DNA of 64,000 nt from Enchytraeus crypticus (GCA_905160935.1 CAJHZI010000451.1:111001-175000); one strand, 5' to 3'. Counted from the stretch's first letter, positions 44,396 to 57,018 are shown. Made by a program: numbers and translations. The notes: a model not told the origin generated them from the sequence alone.

Positions 44396-44694
44396 TGCTA
44401 TACACAAAATATACGAAATTCAATCAATGACATGCACTTATATAGATAGATGATTTTACTATATGCGCGGTCAACCAATACTTAGTAGGCCTACTTCCAA
44501 GATATTAATGCTAACAATAAAAGCGGCACACGATAATCGAAACAATTCTCTGAAATTACAAAAAGATACGATATTCTTTCAATGACCCAAAACAATCTAA
44601 AGAATCGTTTAATTAAATAATGGTGCCGCTAGTCAAGGACAAATCTTATCGGTTGATCGTAGCTGGTATACCAGGCTAGCGATTGGGCCTTTAA

Positions 44695-44807
44695 CACTGG
44701 TAGAATAGTGAGAGTTAACGTTTAAAGCTACTGGTCAAACCTTATCATAGGCCATACACTGTATATACCAGTAGCATTAAACGTTAACCCTCACTATTGT
44801 ACCAGTG
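44695..44807. repeat. Inverted repeat, 41-bp arms
   Basis: Left arm 44695-44735 (CACTGGTAGAATAGTGAGAG..) pairs with right arm 44767-44807 (..CTCACTATTGTACCAGTG) with about four mismatches and a 31-bp loop. It could be a MITE-like palindrome or a hairpin. It lies 10-15 bp before an S1 SINE. Confidence 0.8.
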
Positions 44808-44817
44808 CTATAGAATG

Positions 44818-45045
44818 TCTTATAGCGCAGGGGTAACGTCATGAAGTTTTAAACGACAGATCCTAAGGTGAATTGAACCCTCGTGGGTTCGAATCCCAGC
44901 CGCGTTGATCTGAGAGTAAAATCTCAGACATTCACTGGACTGGTTATACGCAAAATGGTCTAAATTGTCTAACGGTTTAAACATGTGGTATTAAAAGTGA
45001 TAGGTGTCAACACGGTTGATCATTTCACTACAATGAGTGTTTAAT
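44818..45045 (+). mobile_element. S1 SINE, best copy
   Basis: TATAGCGCAGGGGTAACGTC (A-box region), CGTGGGTTCGAATCCCAGCC (B box), GATCTGAGAGTAAAATCTCA, GACTGGTTATACGCAAAATG, TATTAAAAGTGATAGG, ATTTCACTACAATGAGTG. Confidence 0.87.
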
Positions 45046-45892
45046 TTATACAGCCAGCAATCGCTTTATAAGAGAAGTTGACTGGGCGATCAGCCAGAAC
45101 TGGCCCATAGGTGATCCAGTCATCATAAATCAAAAATTGTACTTTTTATCATTTTAAAGGTGTCAGATCCCCGAACCCCTGAAAACCTGGAAAATTAGCG
45201 CATTGATCCATTTGAGCAGTCAGCGATTGTTTTACTAATGAAACCTAATTGTTAGCAATAATAATAATAATAACTAAGAAAGTTTAACGTCAGTTTCCTA
45301 GTCGATAAGTGACGGGAAGGCAATACGAATTCTGCACCTGCCGATCAGACAGAGGAAGGTAAAGGAGAATAACCCAAGATGTCTAATAACTCAATCTAGA
45401 GCATTGACGTCCATCAAGACCACATAAAAGCTTAGTCAAAGTGAAGGGACCCGCTGGACATGGTAGAAGGAATATGAATCTTGAACCTGCTACTTGTAAG
45501 AACACTAGAGAGAGACAGAGAGAGAGAGAAAGAGAGAAAGAGAAAGAGAATGATACTCATGCTAATATTATTAATAGGCCCTCTAGATAGGCCATACAGC
45601 TTAAACATGGCATTAGCCTATATGGCCTACCAACACAGCGCAACAATTAGGCCTGCTAATTAACCTGTTAGGCCTATAAATAAGCCGCAGGCCTGACTTT
45701 AATGACGCACTTTTGAATCAATTGAGAGCTGACTCTTCGAGTTATCGTCGAATGCTATCGATTTCTAACTACTCCGTATCAAGCACATTGTTGAGCTCAA
45801 GTGTCTCAACTTACGTCAGTCTCTCTTACCGCATTCGTCGGTATCATCCAATACTGACTCCACACAGCATTGTACTGCTGCTATAATACAGC

Positions 45893-46108
45893 TATAACAT
45901 AACATAACATAACACAACATAACATAACATAACATTTTTGTTTGTTTTAAGATCCCATGTTTTTGCGTGTATGTGTGTGTATATATTTATATGTGATGCA
46001 TATTGATCCTGTCTGTTTTTGACGAATAAAGAAATGAATATATCATAACATAACATAACATAACATAACTTAACATACCATAACATAACATAACATAACT
46101 TAACATAG
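45893..46108. repeat. (CATAA)n arrays, split
   Basis: TAACA/CATAA pentamers at 45893-45935 and 46042-46108, separated by about 100 bp of different sequence. Confidence 0.9.
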
Positions 46109-46284
46109 CGGCACACTGGGTCAGGAAGCACAGATGCTTGTTTAAGGCACATTTCCATCTGCCTATCCATGGTTATTAGTAATCGTTGCCTTTGATGGCG
46201 TATCAATTGCAGCCGGCGCGGATTTAAGAATAACCTTCCACTACCCTGGGATTTTTTCCTTCAAAGCTGTCAACACTCTCGTTA

Positions 46285-46368
46285 TATTGCTCTCGGTAGA
46301 CAGCGAAGAGTGGAGGCGTTATATACCATGGACCAGCCAGTAGGCATTGCACTAAGAGAGAGAAAGAG
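46285..46368 (-). mobile_element. Family A fragment
   Basis: Reversed: AGCGAAGAGTGGAGGCGTTA, TATACCATGGACCAGCCAGT, AGGCATTGCACTAAGAGAGA. Confidence 0.72.
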
Positions 46369-47649
46369 GCTATTGAAACAAATATTCTAAATACAGTCAG
46401 ATAAGCTCCAGATTACATCATCGATCATCATCATCATCATCCTCATCACATCATCATCATCTTCATCATCGATCAATGCCACAAGTCGTTCTCATCTTCT
46501 CTTTGACGAATGAAAAAATTCGAATGTTGAACGAAATATGTACAGTTCTATAAAGTATTTCATTTCTGATTCTCTCATCATATCATCGACTGCAAAGAGT
46601 CACGTGCAAAAATCGTTTGTATAATAATACAAACTGTAACAATCATCGGTTGAAACATACTCAAGTTTTAAAGATCTGGCCCTAAAAACCTTAAAAATCA
46701 TTTTTACATCACATGGCTCCATGGCTATGGGGTTATTTAACCTACTCTAGGGAGCATAAATTTAACTCAAACAAATTATTCCAGAAATTCAGCTTCGTTA
46801 AGCGATTTTAATCCAATTAATTTCATCGTTGCAGCAAAAGTGAAAATATTTCGAATTCAGATTCATGCCCTGTTAACAGTTAAATACTCTATTATTTCAT
46901 GAGCAAACTGCTACCTTTTATTTTTTTTTTTTTTTTTAATTAAGAAAACAATAAACTTCTGCCAACGGATTCATTTTGTTCTCAGAATTTAGATTTGAAA
47001 GCATCGAGTAGATCGCTATATTAGCACACGTAGTGATATCTGCGTCATGTTCTCTCCATTCACAGGAACTATCAAAGACTTCATTACGCATGCGCATTGA
47101 GCCTCTGACATTTTAATTCACGCTCTATAGGCTGCATTTTTCGGTCAAATTTTACAGGTCGGCAACAACTAAATACAAAACAAAATACTAGCTGAGAATA
47201 CTAATATATTTAAAGAGAGAGAGGAGTATGTTTAATTTCAAATTTCAAACGATCAACAACAGAAGTACAATCAGCCATAAGTAAATACAAAATGAATATA
47301 ACCATTGTAAGCAAATCATACAATTGGTGCATACAATTGAAACACATAATGGATGATGCAGATAAATAAAACAAGCCCAATACTATTCAATCGGTCCCTA
47401 GTGAGAGCGTTGCTCTATCTAGCTAGTCGCCGAGATGGTATGTGAAAGTGCTTCTATCAGTATATTTTACAAAGATGGTGACTTTAGTTAATAAATCCAT
47501 TTTCATCAATGACTAGTCAATGATGTGGTTATTTTTATATCACTGGATCGGTATGGGTTCAATTTATTAACAGCTTGTCAGGTAAAGTTAGACTGTTGCA
47601 TTGTTGCACTGACCCAGAGCTGAAAATTAATTTAAATTTACTATCAAAT

Positions 47650-47885
47650 CTTTTCCACCTTTTCCCCGTGTTGAGCCTGGGTGTGGTAAGGAAACCACTG
47701 CAGAATAGGGCAAACGCAAACAAGCTGCCGTGTGTACGTAAGAGGTGACTAAGGCAGGAGCTGAGAAAGGCAGCAGAGACCTACGTCATCATAAATTTTG
47801 ATTAAGATCCAAACCAACATCAAAAAGGGTATTCGGTTGGTGAGCGCCTAGGCTCCAGAAATTGCTGCAAAGCCACAAAACTAAT
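47650..47885 (+). mobile_element. R-type element fragment
   Basis: TTTCCCCGTGTTGAGCCTGG, CACTGCAGAATAGGGCAAAC, AGGTGACTAAGGCAGGAGCT, TATTCGGTTGGTGAGCGCCT. Confidence 0.68.
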
Positions 47886-48354
47886 TAAATATTCTGTTAT
47901 GCTGTATTATGAGTTACTTCACTCTACAGTGATTCCATTAGAATCTCATCACTTGATTTCAATTCAATATTTTTAAATAAAACAATCGAGCGCATAAAAG
48001 AACGATTAATTATTTTAATTCCAAACAATCACTTCTGCCGTAAATCCGATTGATAATCTAATTGACTGCAAGGTGGTTAATTAGAACTACCGAGAGGCAA
48101 TAAAAAGATTTCTAAGTGCTTTGATTGCCGTAATTAACCCAATAAAATTACGTTAAATTGACGGAATAGTCTTTATCACAAATCAATTTTAGCAAGTTTG
48201 AGCTAATATAAAAATGTCTCTATTTATCGATAACCCGATGCGAAATTTTAAGTATCCACGAGTAGATTTTGAAAAGGCTCAATAAAGTTATAAAACGTTA
48301 GGAATCAAAAGCTTACAATTTTCTAACCCTTGGGTTAAAAGACAGTAACATCAA

Positions 48355-48445
48355 CGATATTAGAGTGCTACTGTTGTCCTTGACAACACCGAGTACAAAG
48401 ATATTGAGACCTATGAATGTATGGGGCATCTCTGACATGATCATA
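48355..48445 (-). mobile_element. Family E fragment
   Basis: Reversed: TAGAGTGCTACTGTTGTCCT, TGACAACACCGAGTACAAAG. Confidence 0.55.
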
Positions 48446-48536
48446 ATCAACTGATCAACATCACTTTTATACAAAGATATTTTTCTTCAGTTCTGTTGAA
48501 AATGTAATAAGGATATAAGATTTTAGATTCACCTTC

Positions 48537-48735
48537 ATCATCATCGTCGTTTTCGCTAGAATTCCAGTTTAGCTCGGTTCGGGATAGGAAGATATCTAAA
48601 CTTTTTCATTGGTTTTAGGAACGGTTGCAGCAATTTCTGAACCTATGTGCTCACCAACTTATGTCCTTTCTGACGTTGGCTTGGATCTTAGTGCTTTGTC
48701 GCCTTTATGACAAGTGTAGTCTACGATTAGTCTAT
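48537..48735 (-). mobile_element. R-type 3' region
   Basis: Reversed: CATCATCATCGTCG tail, AATTCCAGTTTAGCTCGG, GCAGCAATTTCTGAACC, TGTGCTCACCAACTTATGTC, TTTGTCGCCTTTATGACAAG. Confidence 0.65.
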
Positions 48736-49085
48736 TTTTCAGTAACCCGGTGAGAATATGGATAACTTTAGATTATTATACAAAATTTAATGATACATAT
48801 ACGGAAATTGTGAAATAAATTTATAAAATTTTAGCGATACATATACTGAGATCGTGAAATAAATTTAGAAAAGTACTGTCTACTGAAAAGTAGCAGAGAG
48901 CATTGAAACAATAATTTTTCTAGAATTATTTATAAGATGAAGTTATGTAAATTACGTTGAAATCCCCCTTTTAAATACACTGCAAAGTTGGGCACCGGAG
49001 AATAGCAAAACATACTTGTCGAAGAATAGTGTGGCAGCACAGTTTATCTGCAGAATGTTTTAATACTAATGAGGCAGACCGTACC

Positions 49086-49251
49086 TACACTAAAGCTTCT
49101 AGCGGTAGAGTTTTACCGTTACGTTTTGGTTTAAAAATGAAGTTGTCGAGTTTAGGGTCATCGCTCTGCAGTTGGGTTTTGCAGTAGTGTATCATTTTAG
49201 CTTTGCAGTGAAACATTTGATTGTGTACACACAGCTTTATAATCTGCATTA
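49086..49251 (-). other. Orphan exon-like segment
   Basis: After a good acceptor (tatctcttaatgcag) about 50 codons are open in one frame only: IIKLCVHNQMFHCKAKMIHY, then KTQLQSDDPKLDNFIFKPKR and LPLEALV, ending at TAG immediately before GTACGG. Composition looks coding and the downstream AG|GTACGG is a fair donor, but splicing there would leave the stop in frame. It could be a terminal exon of an unseen minus-strand gene, a decayed exon or chance. No family recognised. Confidence 0.3.
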
Positions 49252-49789
49252 AGAGATAACCTAACGGAGCGATATATAAGTAAAAACAAGTTATTTGAAA
49301 CATATTTAGTCTGAAATGTTTACATGTTTACGCACTAAACCGAGAAAGTTTACTATAATTACCTAATTTGCCATCAAAGCGGCGCTCAAAAGTAATCGAC
49401 CGTGCATAATGCTACAAACAAGAAAGATGGGATTTCTAGTAAAAGATCGTCGAATGTCAAAGGAAGCCACGAGTAATCGACCACGCACTTTGGCGAAAGA
49501 GTAATAGCCACCGGTGACTACTTGGCTTTAGGGATAAATCTGCCAAGCCCAGGGCCGTCGGTCAATGTTCGAATCTAAGCAGAGGCAATCAATATCGTCA
49601 TCACCCGCAAAGACATTTAATATGATAGCATTAGGCGAAATATCTTCTAGAGAAATCTCTCAGTTATGCGATAGAAGCGAGCAAGCTGCAGTAGATATGT
49701 TATAGCGGTTTTGGGGGCTACACAAGTCAATAAATCAGTGAGATTTTAACTTTCGCCTAACTGACCTGTCTGCATTAAAAAAGTTTGTG

Positions 49790-49845
49790 ATAGAATTAAA
49801 ATTTAACGTTCTGTTCCTCGTCCAAAGGCGATGCAAGCAGGATTC
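49790..49845 (-). mobile_element. D-type LINE 3' end fragment
   Basis: Reversed: AAATTTAACGTTCTGTTCCT, CGTCCAAAGGCGATGCAAGC. Confidence 0.6.
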
Positions 49846-50109
49846 CTTTCCGAATTGGTTCCCAAAGACGTTCGTCTACACAAGAAATCTTTAAATGAAG
49901 GAACAGGCGTTAAATTGCATGCGTATGATAATAGGGACATGGTCTTTCACTTTCAGCGACAGCAAGATGGCACGTCCATTTCTTAAATTTCTCACCTTTT
50001 TTAGATATAAAAAGATAGGTTTAACGTCTGCATCGTATCACATCACACATGTACACTCTCAGGGATGATGGGCGTTTAGAACTTGAGACGTCGTGTTTAT
50101 CGAGCAAGC

Positions 50110-50580
50110 TACACCGAGGTAACTGTTGCTGTAGTAGCACCCGGCTACAAAGAGGTAACTGTTGCTGTAGTAGCACCAGGCTACAATGAGATAACTGTTG
50201 CTGTAGTAGCACCCGGCTACAAAGAGGTAACTGTTGCTGTAGTAGCACCAGGCTACAAAGAGGTAACTTGTTGAAGTAGCACCAGGCTACAAAGAGGTAA
50301 CTGTTGCTGAAGTAGCACCAGGCTACAAAGAGGTAACTTGTTGAAGTAGCACCAGGCTACAAAGAGGTAACTGTTGCTGAAGTAGCACCAGGCTACAAAG
50401 AGGTAACTTGTTGAAGTAGCACCAGGCTACAAAGAGGTAACTGTTGCTGAAGTAGCACCAGGTTACAAAGCAGCAACAGTTGCTGAAGCAATACCAGGCT
50501 ACAAAAAGCAACAATAGCTGAAGCAACACCAGGCTATAAAGAAGCAACTTTTGCTGAAGCAACCACAAGATACAAACCTA
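50110..50580. repeat. About 33/63-bp minisatellite
   Basis: Units of GAGGTAACTGTTGCTGTAGT + AGCACCAGGCTACAAA. In the middle the array alternates a full and a shortened form (GAGGTAACTTGTTGAAGTAG), a higher-order dimer. Confidence 0.92.
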
Positions 50581-50903
50581 AAAGCAACAACAGCGCAGCA
50601 ACAACAATAAAAAGAGCACCGTAGTGTTGTAATGAAGGCGGGGTTAAGAGCTGAGAGTAAAGTCTCACCGGTTGTACATAGATTTCTCTGACAGCTCCAC
50701 TCAGCCTCAGTTTAACAGATCTCATCTGATCTCTGCAACATCTTCTCTTATTGTTTCCTAACAATAAACTACTGAGCGAGATCTGGTCGAGAAAATTGAA
50801 TGAGAAAGTTAGAGAAAGAAAGATGAACAGAAAGTGAGGGAGAAAGAGAGCTAGAGGTATGGGAGAGAAGATAGAATGTTCAGGGAAGAGAAGCACGGCG
50901 AGG

Positions 50904-50954
<51 letters not shown>

Positions 50955-51059
50955 TGTGATAGAGAGAGAACGTGTGTGAGCGAAAGAGAGAGAGAGAGAG
51001 AGAAGAGAAAATGAGGAACAGAAAAATTAGATGTAACAAATGAAGAGATCATATCAGAG

Positions 51060-51548
51060 AAAAGCTACAACAGCTACAAGAGCAAGATCAAGATCAGTAC
51101 AACAGCTACAAGAGCAAGATCAAGATCAGTACAACAGCTACAACAGCAAGATCAAGATCAGTACAACAGCTACAACAGCAAGATTAGTACAACAGCTACA
51201 ACAGCAAGATCAAGATCAGTACAACAGTTACAAGAGCAAGATCAAGATCAGTACAACAGCTACAAGATCATGATCAAGATCAGTACAACAGTTACAAGAG
51301 CAAGATCAGTACAACAGCTACAAGATCAAGATGAAGATCAGTACAACAGCTACAAGATCAAGATCAGTACAACAGTTACAAGATCAAGATAAAGATCAGT
51401 ACAACAGCTACAAGAGAAAGATCAAGATCAGTAGAACAGTTACAAGAGCAAGATCAAGATCAGTACAACAGCTACAAGATCAAGATCAAGATCAATACAA
51501 CAGCTACAAGATCAGTACAATTACAACAATTACAAGATCAAGATTAAG
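51060..51548. repeat. CAAGATCAAGATCAGTACAA minisatellite
   Basis: Imperfect 24-36 bp units of CAAGATCAAGATCAGTACAA + CAGCTACAAGAG. Gln/Tyr/Asn/Ser-rich reading frames result from it. Confidence 0.92.
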
Positions 51549-52104
51549 TTCAGCACTGTAAATTGGTCACGATACCACGACCTTGGGTTCGAAAACATCA
51601 ATACAGATTGGAGGTTTATACAGTTTGGCTGATACGTGTATATCAACCAATCAGAGTTACCGACCTGACAACATAAACTATAAACACAACATCAAGAACA
51701 AAAGGTCACAGGCCATCCAAGCTATCTCCCCTTTCTCTCTCTCTCTCTCTCTCTCTTCAACCCTACGCTATGGCCTCCAATACTGACTGCAATAAACTCT
51801 CTAGCGCATGCCACGCTGTCAGTCATAAAGCACAGAGCTGTTTACATGGCGAGCATTAAGATCGTTGAGTGAATCAAACTGTTGTTGGTTTCTTCTTTTA
51901 ATTCTTAAACACTTAAACCTGAGTGTAAGTGCAGGGTTAGGAGATACTAAAGTATCATTCAATTTATACATTAACTTAATCGTCCTGTGGTGAAGGATGG
52001 GTTAATGGGAAGGTTAAATCAGTTATAGCAAAAGTCAATGCTAGTCAGCCGTAGTGCGATGGATGGTTCAGAAATAATGAATTGAACCAGAGATGTGGTC
52101 TGCT

Positions 52105-52682
52105 TTGTCATCATCATCATCGTCCTCACCATCATCATCAACATCATCGCCATCATCATCGTCATCATCATCATCGTAATGATGATGATAATGATGACGA
52201 TGATCATGACGACGATGAAGTTGATGATGATGATGATGATGACGATGATAATGACGACGATGAAGTTGATGATGATGATGACGATGATAATGACGACGAT
52301 AAAGTTGATGATGATGATGACGATCATCATAATCATTATCATCTTCACCGTCATCTTCCATTGAATCCCAAATTAACTAGAGACGGGATTAGACAAATTT
52401 TCAGCAATTTCTGGAGCCAAGGCGCTCACCAGCCGAATGCCCTGTCTGACTGTATCATCACCATCATCATCATCATCATCGTCATCATCACCATCATCAT
52501 CATCATCATCACCATCATCATCACCATCATCATCATCGTCATCATCACCATCATCATCACCATCATCATCACCATCATCATCGTCATCACCATCATCGTC
52601 ATCATCATCACTATCACCATCATCATCATCGTCATCATCAATATCATCATCGTCATCATCACCATCATCATCATCATCGCTA
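52105..52682. repeat. (CAT)n/(GAT)n arrays with inverted symmetry
   Basis: (CAT)n at 52108-52178 passes directly into (GAT)n at 52178-52330, which can form a long hairpin. A reversed R-type 3' end (52355-52455) follows, then a second (CAT)n array (52452-52682). His/Asp or Ile/Met-rich frames here are artefacts. Confidence 0.9.
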
Positions 52683-52684
52683 GA

Positions 52685-52790
52685 ATTTCTACAAAATCTC
52701 GCTTAGCACTATCTCCTCTCACCCAACTGTTTGACAGACTCGAGCAGTTTTCTCAGAACGAGATTCATTATGAGCCATTGAGGCAGCGCC
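52685..52790 (+). other. Orphan exon-like segment next to a (CAT)n array
   Basis: From ...CGCTAG the plus strand reads ISTKSRLALSPLTQLFDRLE then QFSQNEIHYEPLRQR, and ends at CGCCG|GTAAAG, a plausible donor. It looks protein-like and GC rises here, but part of the open frame is simply the tail of the repeat and no other exon links to it. Family not recognised. Confidence 0.28.
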
Positions 52791-52934
52791 GGTAAAGACT
52801 CAACGATAAAATGACGCAAGCAATTAAAGCCGCGGACGCGGGCTCACTAATTGAGCGTCAGAGCTTAGCGTCAACGTGCGTCCGTCATCATAACGAATAG
52901 CAAAAATATGCAGCGACCACACTAGTATCTGAAT

Positions 52935-53051
52935 ATATCTCTCTATCTCTCTTCGTCTATCTCTCTCTTTCCGTTTCTCTCTCTCTCTCTCCCTCTCTCT
53001 CTCTCTCAGTCACTCTCTCTCTCTCAGTCTCTCTCTCTCTCTCTCTCCGTC

Positions 53052-53088
<37 letters not shown>

Positions 53089-53350
53089 GTCTCAATACAC
53101 TCTCTAACAGTATGTTAATTAATCGCCTATTCTTTGCATTTATTGTCATCTCGAATGAATATACGAATACGACGAATACGTTATGAAATTATCCAACATA
53201 TCCCATATCATATCATATAATATCATATCATATCATATCCCATATCATATCATATCATATCATATATCATAGCATCGTATCACATTGTATCGTATCGTAT
53301 CGTATCGTATCTTATTATATCAGATCATAACATATCATATCATATCGTAT
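52935..53350. repeat. (CT)n and (CATAT)n arrays
   Basis: CT repeat to 53092, then CATAT pentamers with CGTAT variants (53193-53350). Confidence 0.9.
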
Positions 53351-53703
53351 AAAATACATTTCAAACAGTGTTAACCATCCATCGTACAACCTGTACAACA
53401 CTACGTTCTTTTAGTCGGTCCTCACTTTTACTTTACTCAGTTACCACAATAACAATAATTAAATTTTTCTGCTATTTTTCTACTACATTAACGGCAGCAG
53501 AGCCTTAAAGTAGTCACGAAGACCGGTTCTCGTTATCATTGTTGTAGATATGGGATTGATTGTTGTGATCTAACGAAGCATTTAATCAAGGTTTATTTTG
53601 CACTAATACAGCTATTTTATGTGAGCCCTGCTAAATGCAGATTTCATTCATCTCTCTCTCTCTCTCTCTGCCTCTCTCTCTCTGCCCCTCTCTCTCTCTC
53701 TGC

Positions 53704-53755
<52 letters not shown>

Positions 53756-53819
53756 TGCGAAATTTTCATAGCTATCTATTTACACTCACCAATATTCCTT
53801 TCCTTTCTGTATAGATATA

Positions 53820-53895
53820 GATGGCCGAATGAATATCTTACTTGCCCGAGAGTCAAAACTCTATTGGTTCGAATCCCAACCTAGCGTAGTGATAT
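53820..53895 (+). mobile_element. tRNA-like SINE head
   Basis: GATGGCCGAATGAATATCTT resembles an A-box region and TATTGGTTCGAATCCCAACC contains a perfect B box. No closed acceptor stem is visible, so it is more likely a SINE head than a tRNA gene. Confidence 0.45.
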
Positions 53896-54036
53896 GGAAA
53901 AGTAAGTTCAGCTTCTCTTTTAGCCTTTTTTGTTTGTTCCTTGCGGCATGATTATATATCTTACTATATGTCTGCAGACTGTTTGCCTACCGGTATCTGT
54001 CTGTCAACATATTTGTTTGCTTCTATCATTCCATCT

Positions 54037-54345
54037 AGGTCAATCCATCACTACCAAATCAAACTACCTTTATATCTAGGTCAATCCATCACTACCAAAT
54101 CAAACTATCTTTACATCTAGGTCAATCCATCACTACCAAATCAAACTATCTTTACATCTAGGTCAATCCATCACTACCAAATCAAACTATCTTTACATCT
54201 AGGTCAATCCATCACTACCAATCAAACTATCTTTACATCTAGGTCAATCCATCACTACCACATCAAACTATCTTTACATCTAGGTCAATCCATCACTACC
54301 AAATCAAACTATCTTTGCATCTAGGTCAATCCATCACTATCAAAT
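54037..54345. repeat. 41-bp minisatellite
   Basis: Seven to eight copies of CTAGGTCAATCCATCACTAC + CAAATCAAACTATCTTTACAT. Confidence 0.93.
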
Positions 54346-54689
54346 AATCTACCTATCTACTGTCTAAACCTATCCATCACTATCAAACTGAAATGCAAAA
54401 TATTTATATTACACCACCAAGTATAATAAAATCGTTGGTTGCCATACAATTGAATATTTTCAAATTATGAATTAGCCTAATGGCCAGACACTGGCAAGTG
54501 AAAACTCAAAATAATATTTTTAAATGATCGATCTTGATCTATCCAATTTTTTACTCTCTCCGTCAGACTATGCATAGTGTGGTCGATTATAGTCCGAATA
54601 TTTGACATGTAATCTTTAATATATGGACTATATATTAAACAATTAAATGAAGCGATTGTAGACAGGTAGATAGCATTCTCTCAGTGTAT

Positions 54690-54706
54690 CTTTCCGTCTC
54701 TCTCTC

Positions 54707-54746
<40 letters not shown>

Positions 54747-54882
54747 AGTATCTCTCTATGTCTACTGCAGCTGCTATCGTAAAAGAAGCTCAAGCAATCA
54801 TCGGCGTGAAATGACGTAAATGTGTTCCGCTGAAGTGCAGAGTGAAGATTGCGAGCGAGCGAGAGAGAGAGAGAGGGGGGGG

Positions 54883-54940
<58 letters not shown>

Positions 54941-55075
54941 TAGACAGAGAGAGAGAAAGAGAGTTAGGAAACAAGACAGAGATAGATAGATAGATAGGTA
55001 TGTTGGTAGGTAGGTAGGTAGGTAGGTAGGTAGGTAGATAGATAGGTAGATAGGTAGATAGCTAGGTATCCAGAT
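54690..55075. repeat. CT, GA and GGTA microsatellites
   Basis: (CT)n at 54695-54765, (GA)n at 54858-54935 and (GGTA/GATA)n at 54985-55070. Confidence 0.92.
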
Positions 55076-55724
55076 AGCGAGAGAGAGAGAGAGAGAGAGA
55101 CAAATAGAAGTAGGCAGAGAGCGGAAAAGAAAAGGATTTGTGCTGGAGAGAAGCTTTGCAAAAATTCAAGGGATTACAGAAATGCAGAAGCGCTAGAACG
55201 TAGAAGAGAAAATTCTAATGTATTGTAGATGAGAAAATTTCCTACATCTTGTAGAAGAGAAATTTCTAATGTATTGTAAATATTTCTTGATATTCGGCCA
55301 AACTTGAAGTCAGTTCATGTTTCGAAATCAAGTCGAAGCCGGAGAAAGCACTGGATTTGAACACTGAATCTACAAATCCACCGGCGGAAACCTAACCTGT
55401 CACGCTACGACTATAGTCAATTAGAATGCTCATATTAGAGAAATATTCATCGGTTATACGTCTCGACCTCTCTCCACTACTTCCGTACTAGAAACTCGAG
55501 ATGTAAGAGAAGTCCTAAGTTAGAGACACTGAAGCTGAATTATGTTGAACCTTAATAATAAAAATTGATACAATAGTTTAAATAGATAATAAAATAATTA
55601 AAATAGCTAATTCAAAATAGATAATTCAAAATAAATAATAAAAATTAGATAAATACTCTCTAGTTTTTTTTATTTACGGAATCGACAATTACATTGACGG
55701 TGGCACTGAAACATGAAGAGTAAT

Positions 55725-55774
<50 letters not shown>

Positions 55775-56162
55775 AGAGAGAGAGAGAGAGAGAAAGAGAG
55801 AATGACTCGGTCATTAATGTATGAAAGAGCATTGTAAGAGTGATATTAAGGTAACTTCAGGCTAAAAAGCTTTGAAATCAGAGTCTAATCGACTCGATAA
55901 CAGATCGACTCTCGTAGGCATAATAATAAAGTCGTCATGTAACGGACTAATAATAATGCCAGCAAAAATTGTGATTTATAGTCGACGATATAAATAAATA
56001 CGAGTACATCCTGATAATAGGACGAAATTTATAAAAATAGTTGTCATAAAGTTGAAGTCATTAACTAATGTCACATTGTAAGTGCAGTATATTTTAACCC
56101 GAATGACATAATATCTTTAGTTGTTTAGTTTTTTAGTATTTTTGTACAAGAATCATCAACAT

Positions 56163-56200
56163 TTTACCTTGAATCCCAGTTTAACTAGAGTCGGAATAAA
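56163..56200 (-). mobile_element. R-type 3' end fragment
   Basis: Reversed: ACCTTGAATCCCAGTTTAAC, TAGAGTCGGAAT. No trinucleotide tail remains. Confidence 0.5.
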
Positions 56201-56348
56201 TGTAATTTATTAATTTTTAAAATAAGATTAATGGTAAAATATAAAGCAAGAGAAGTTATACACCAGGTCGAGGCTTCTAAATTCACTGCTTTTTGCTGTT
56301 AGAGCCCACGTTAAACAGTGATTTGGTGTTGATGCTGAAATAAACACA

Positions 56349-56389
<41 letters not shown>

Positions 56390-56524
56390 CGAAAGAACTA
56401 TAAAATGAAAGAACTATAAAATGAAAGAACTATAAAATGAAGAACTACAAAATGAAAGAGCAAAAGATAAGAGGTATATAATAAGTGCTCAAAGACGAAT
56501 TCCAACATTATACTAATGTGTGTT

Positions 56525-56845
56525 AATCAATCAGAAGGAATAGTTCATACGCTGGTATTAACTATGATTGATTAACGCACTAACTAGTGTAAATTATGTT
56601 TGTTTGATTAACCGACTGGTGTGAACTATGATTGATTGATTAACAAACTAGGTCAAATATGATAGAAATATTAACCTATTAGTGTGGAATATGATTGATT
56701 TATTAATCAACTATGGTCAAATATGATTAAACGATTAACTTATTACTATGAAATATGACTGAGTGATTATCTGACCAATTTGAAATAAGATTGATTGATT
56801 AATCCAGTACATGAACTATGATTGATTAATTAAACTATTAGTATG
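56525..56845. repeat. Degenerate 45-60 bp repeat with GATTGATT cores
   Basis: Each unit has TATGATTGATTGATTAAC followed by a variable ACTAGTGTGAA segment. About seven units. Confidence 0.8.
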
Positions 56846-56954
56846 ACCCTTAACACATGAATCCTTCTTTATAAATATACGATGCAATGATTAGGTTATG
56901 CTTAGGTCGGATATGGTGTATATGGTGTCGTAAAAATATTTTATTCATATATAA

Positions 56955-56980
56955 AATACATATATATATATATACAGCAT

Positions 56981-57018
<38 letters not shown>

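Noticed and set aside
44818-44930. Functional tRNA gene (intact B box GGTTCGAATCC)
   Set aside because: No cloverleaf stems or acceptor pairing, and the same head recurs with a shared tRNA-unrelated body, so it is a SINE.
45679-45887. Open frame after CCGCAG that might be an exon of the divergent gene
   Set aside because: Weak acceptor, no clear donor, and the phase could not be matched to the 43509 ORF.
52082-52795. 237-codon His/Asp/Ile-rich frame
   Set aside because: Mostly CAT/GAT triplets; only the last ~35 codons are kept as a weak exon candidate.
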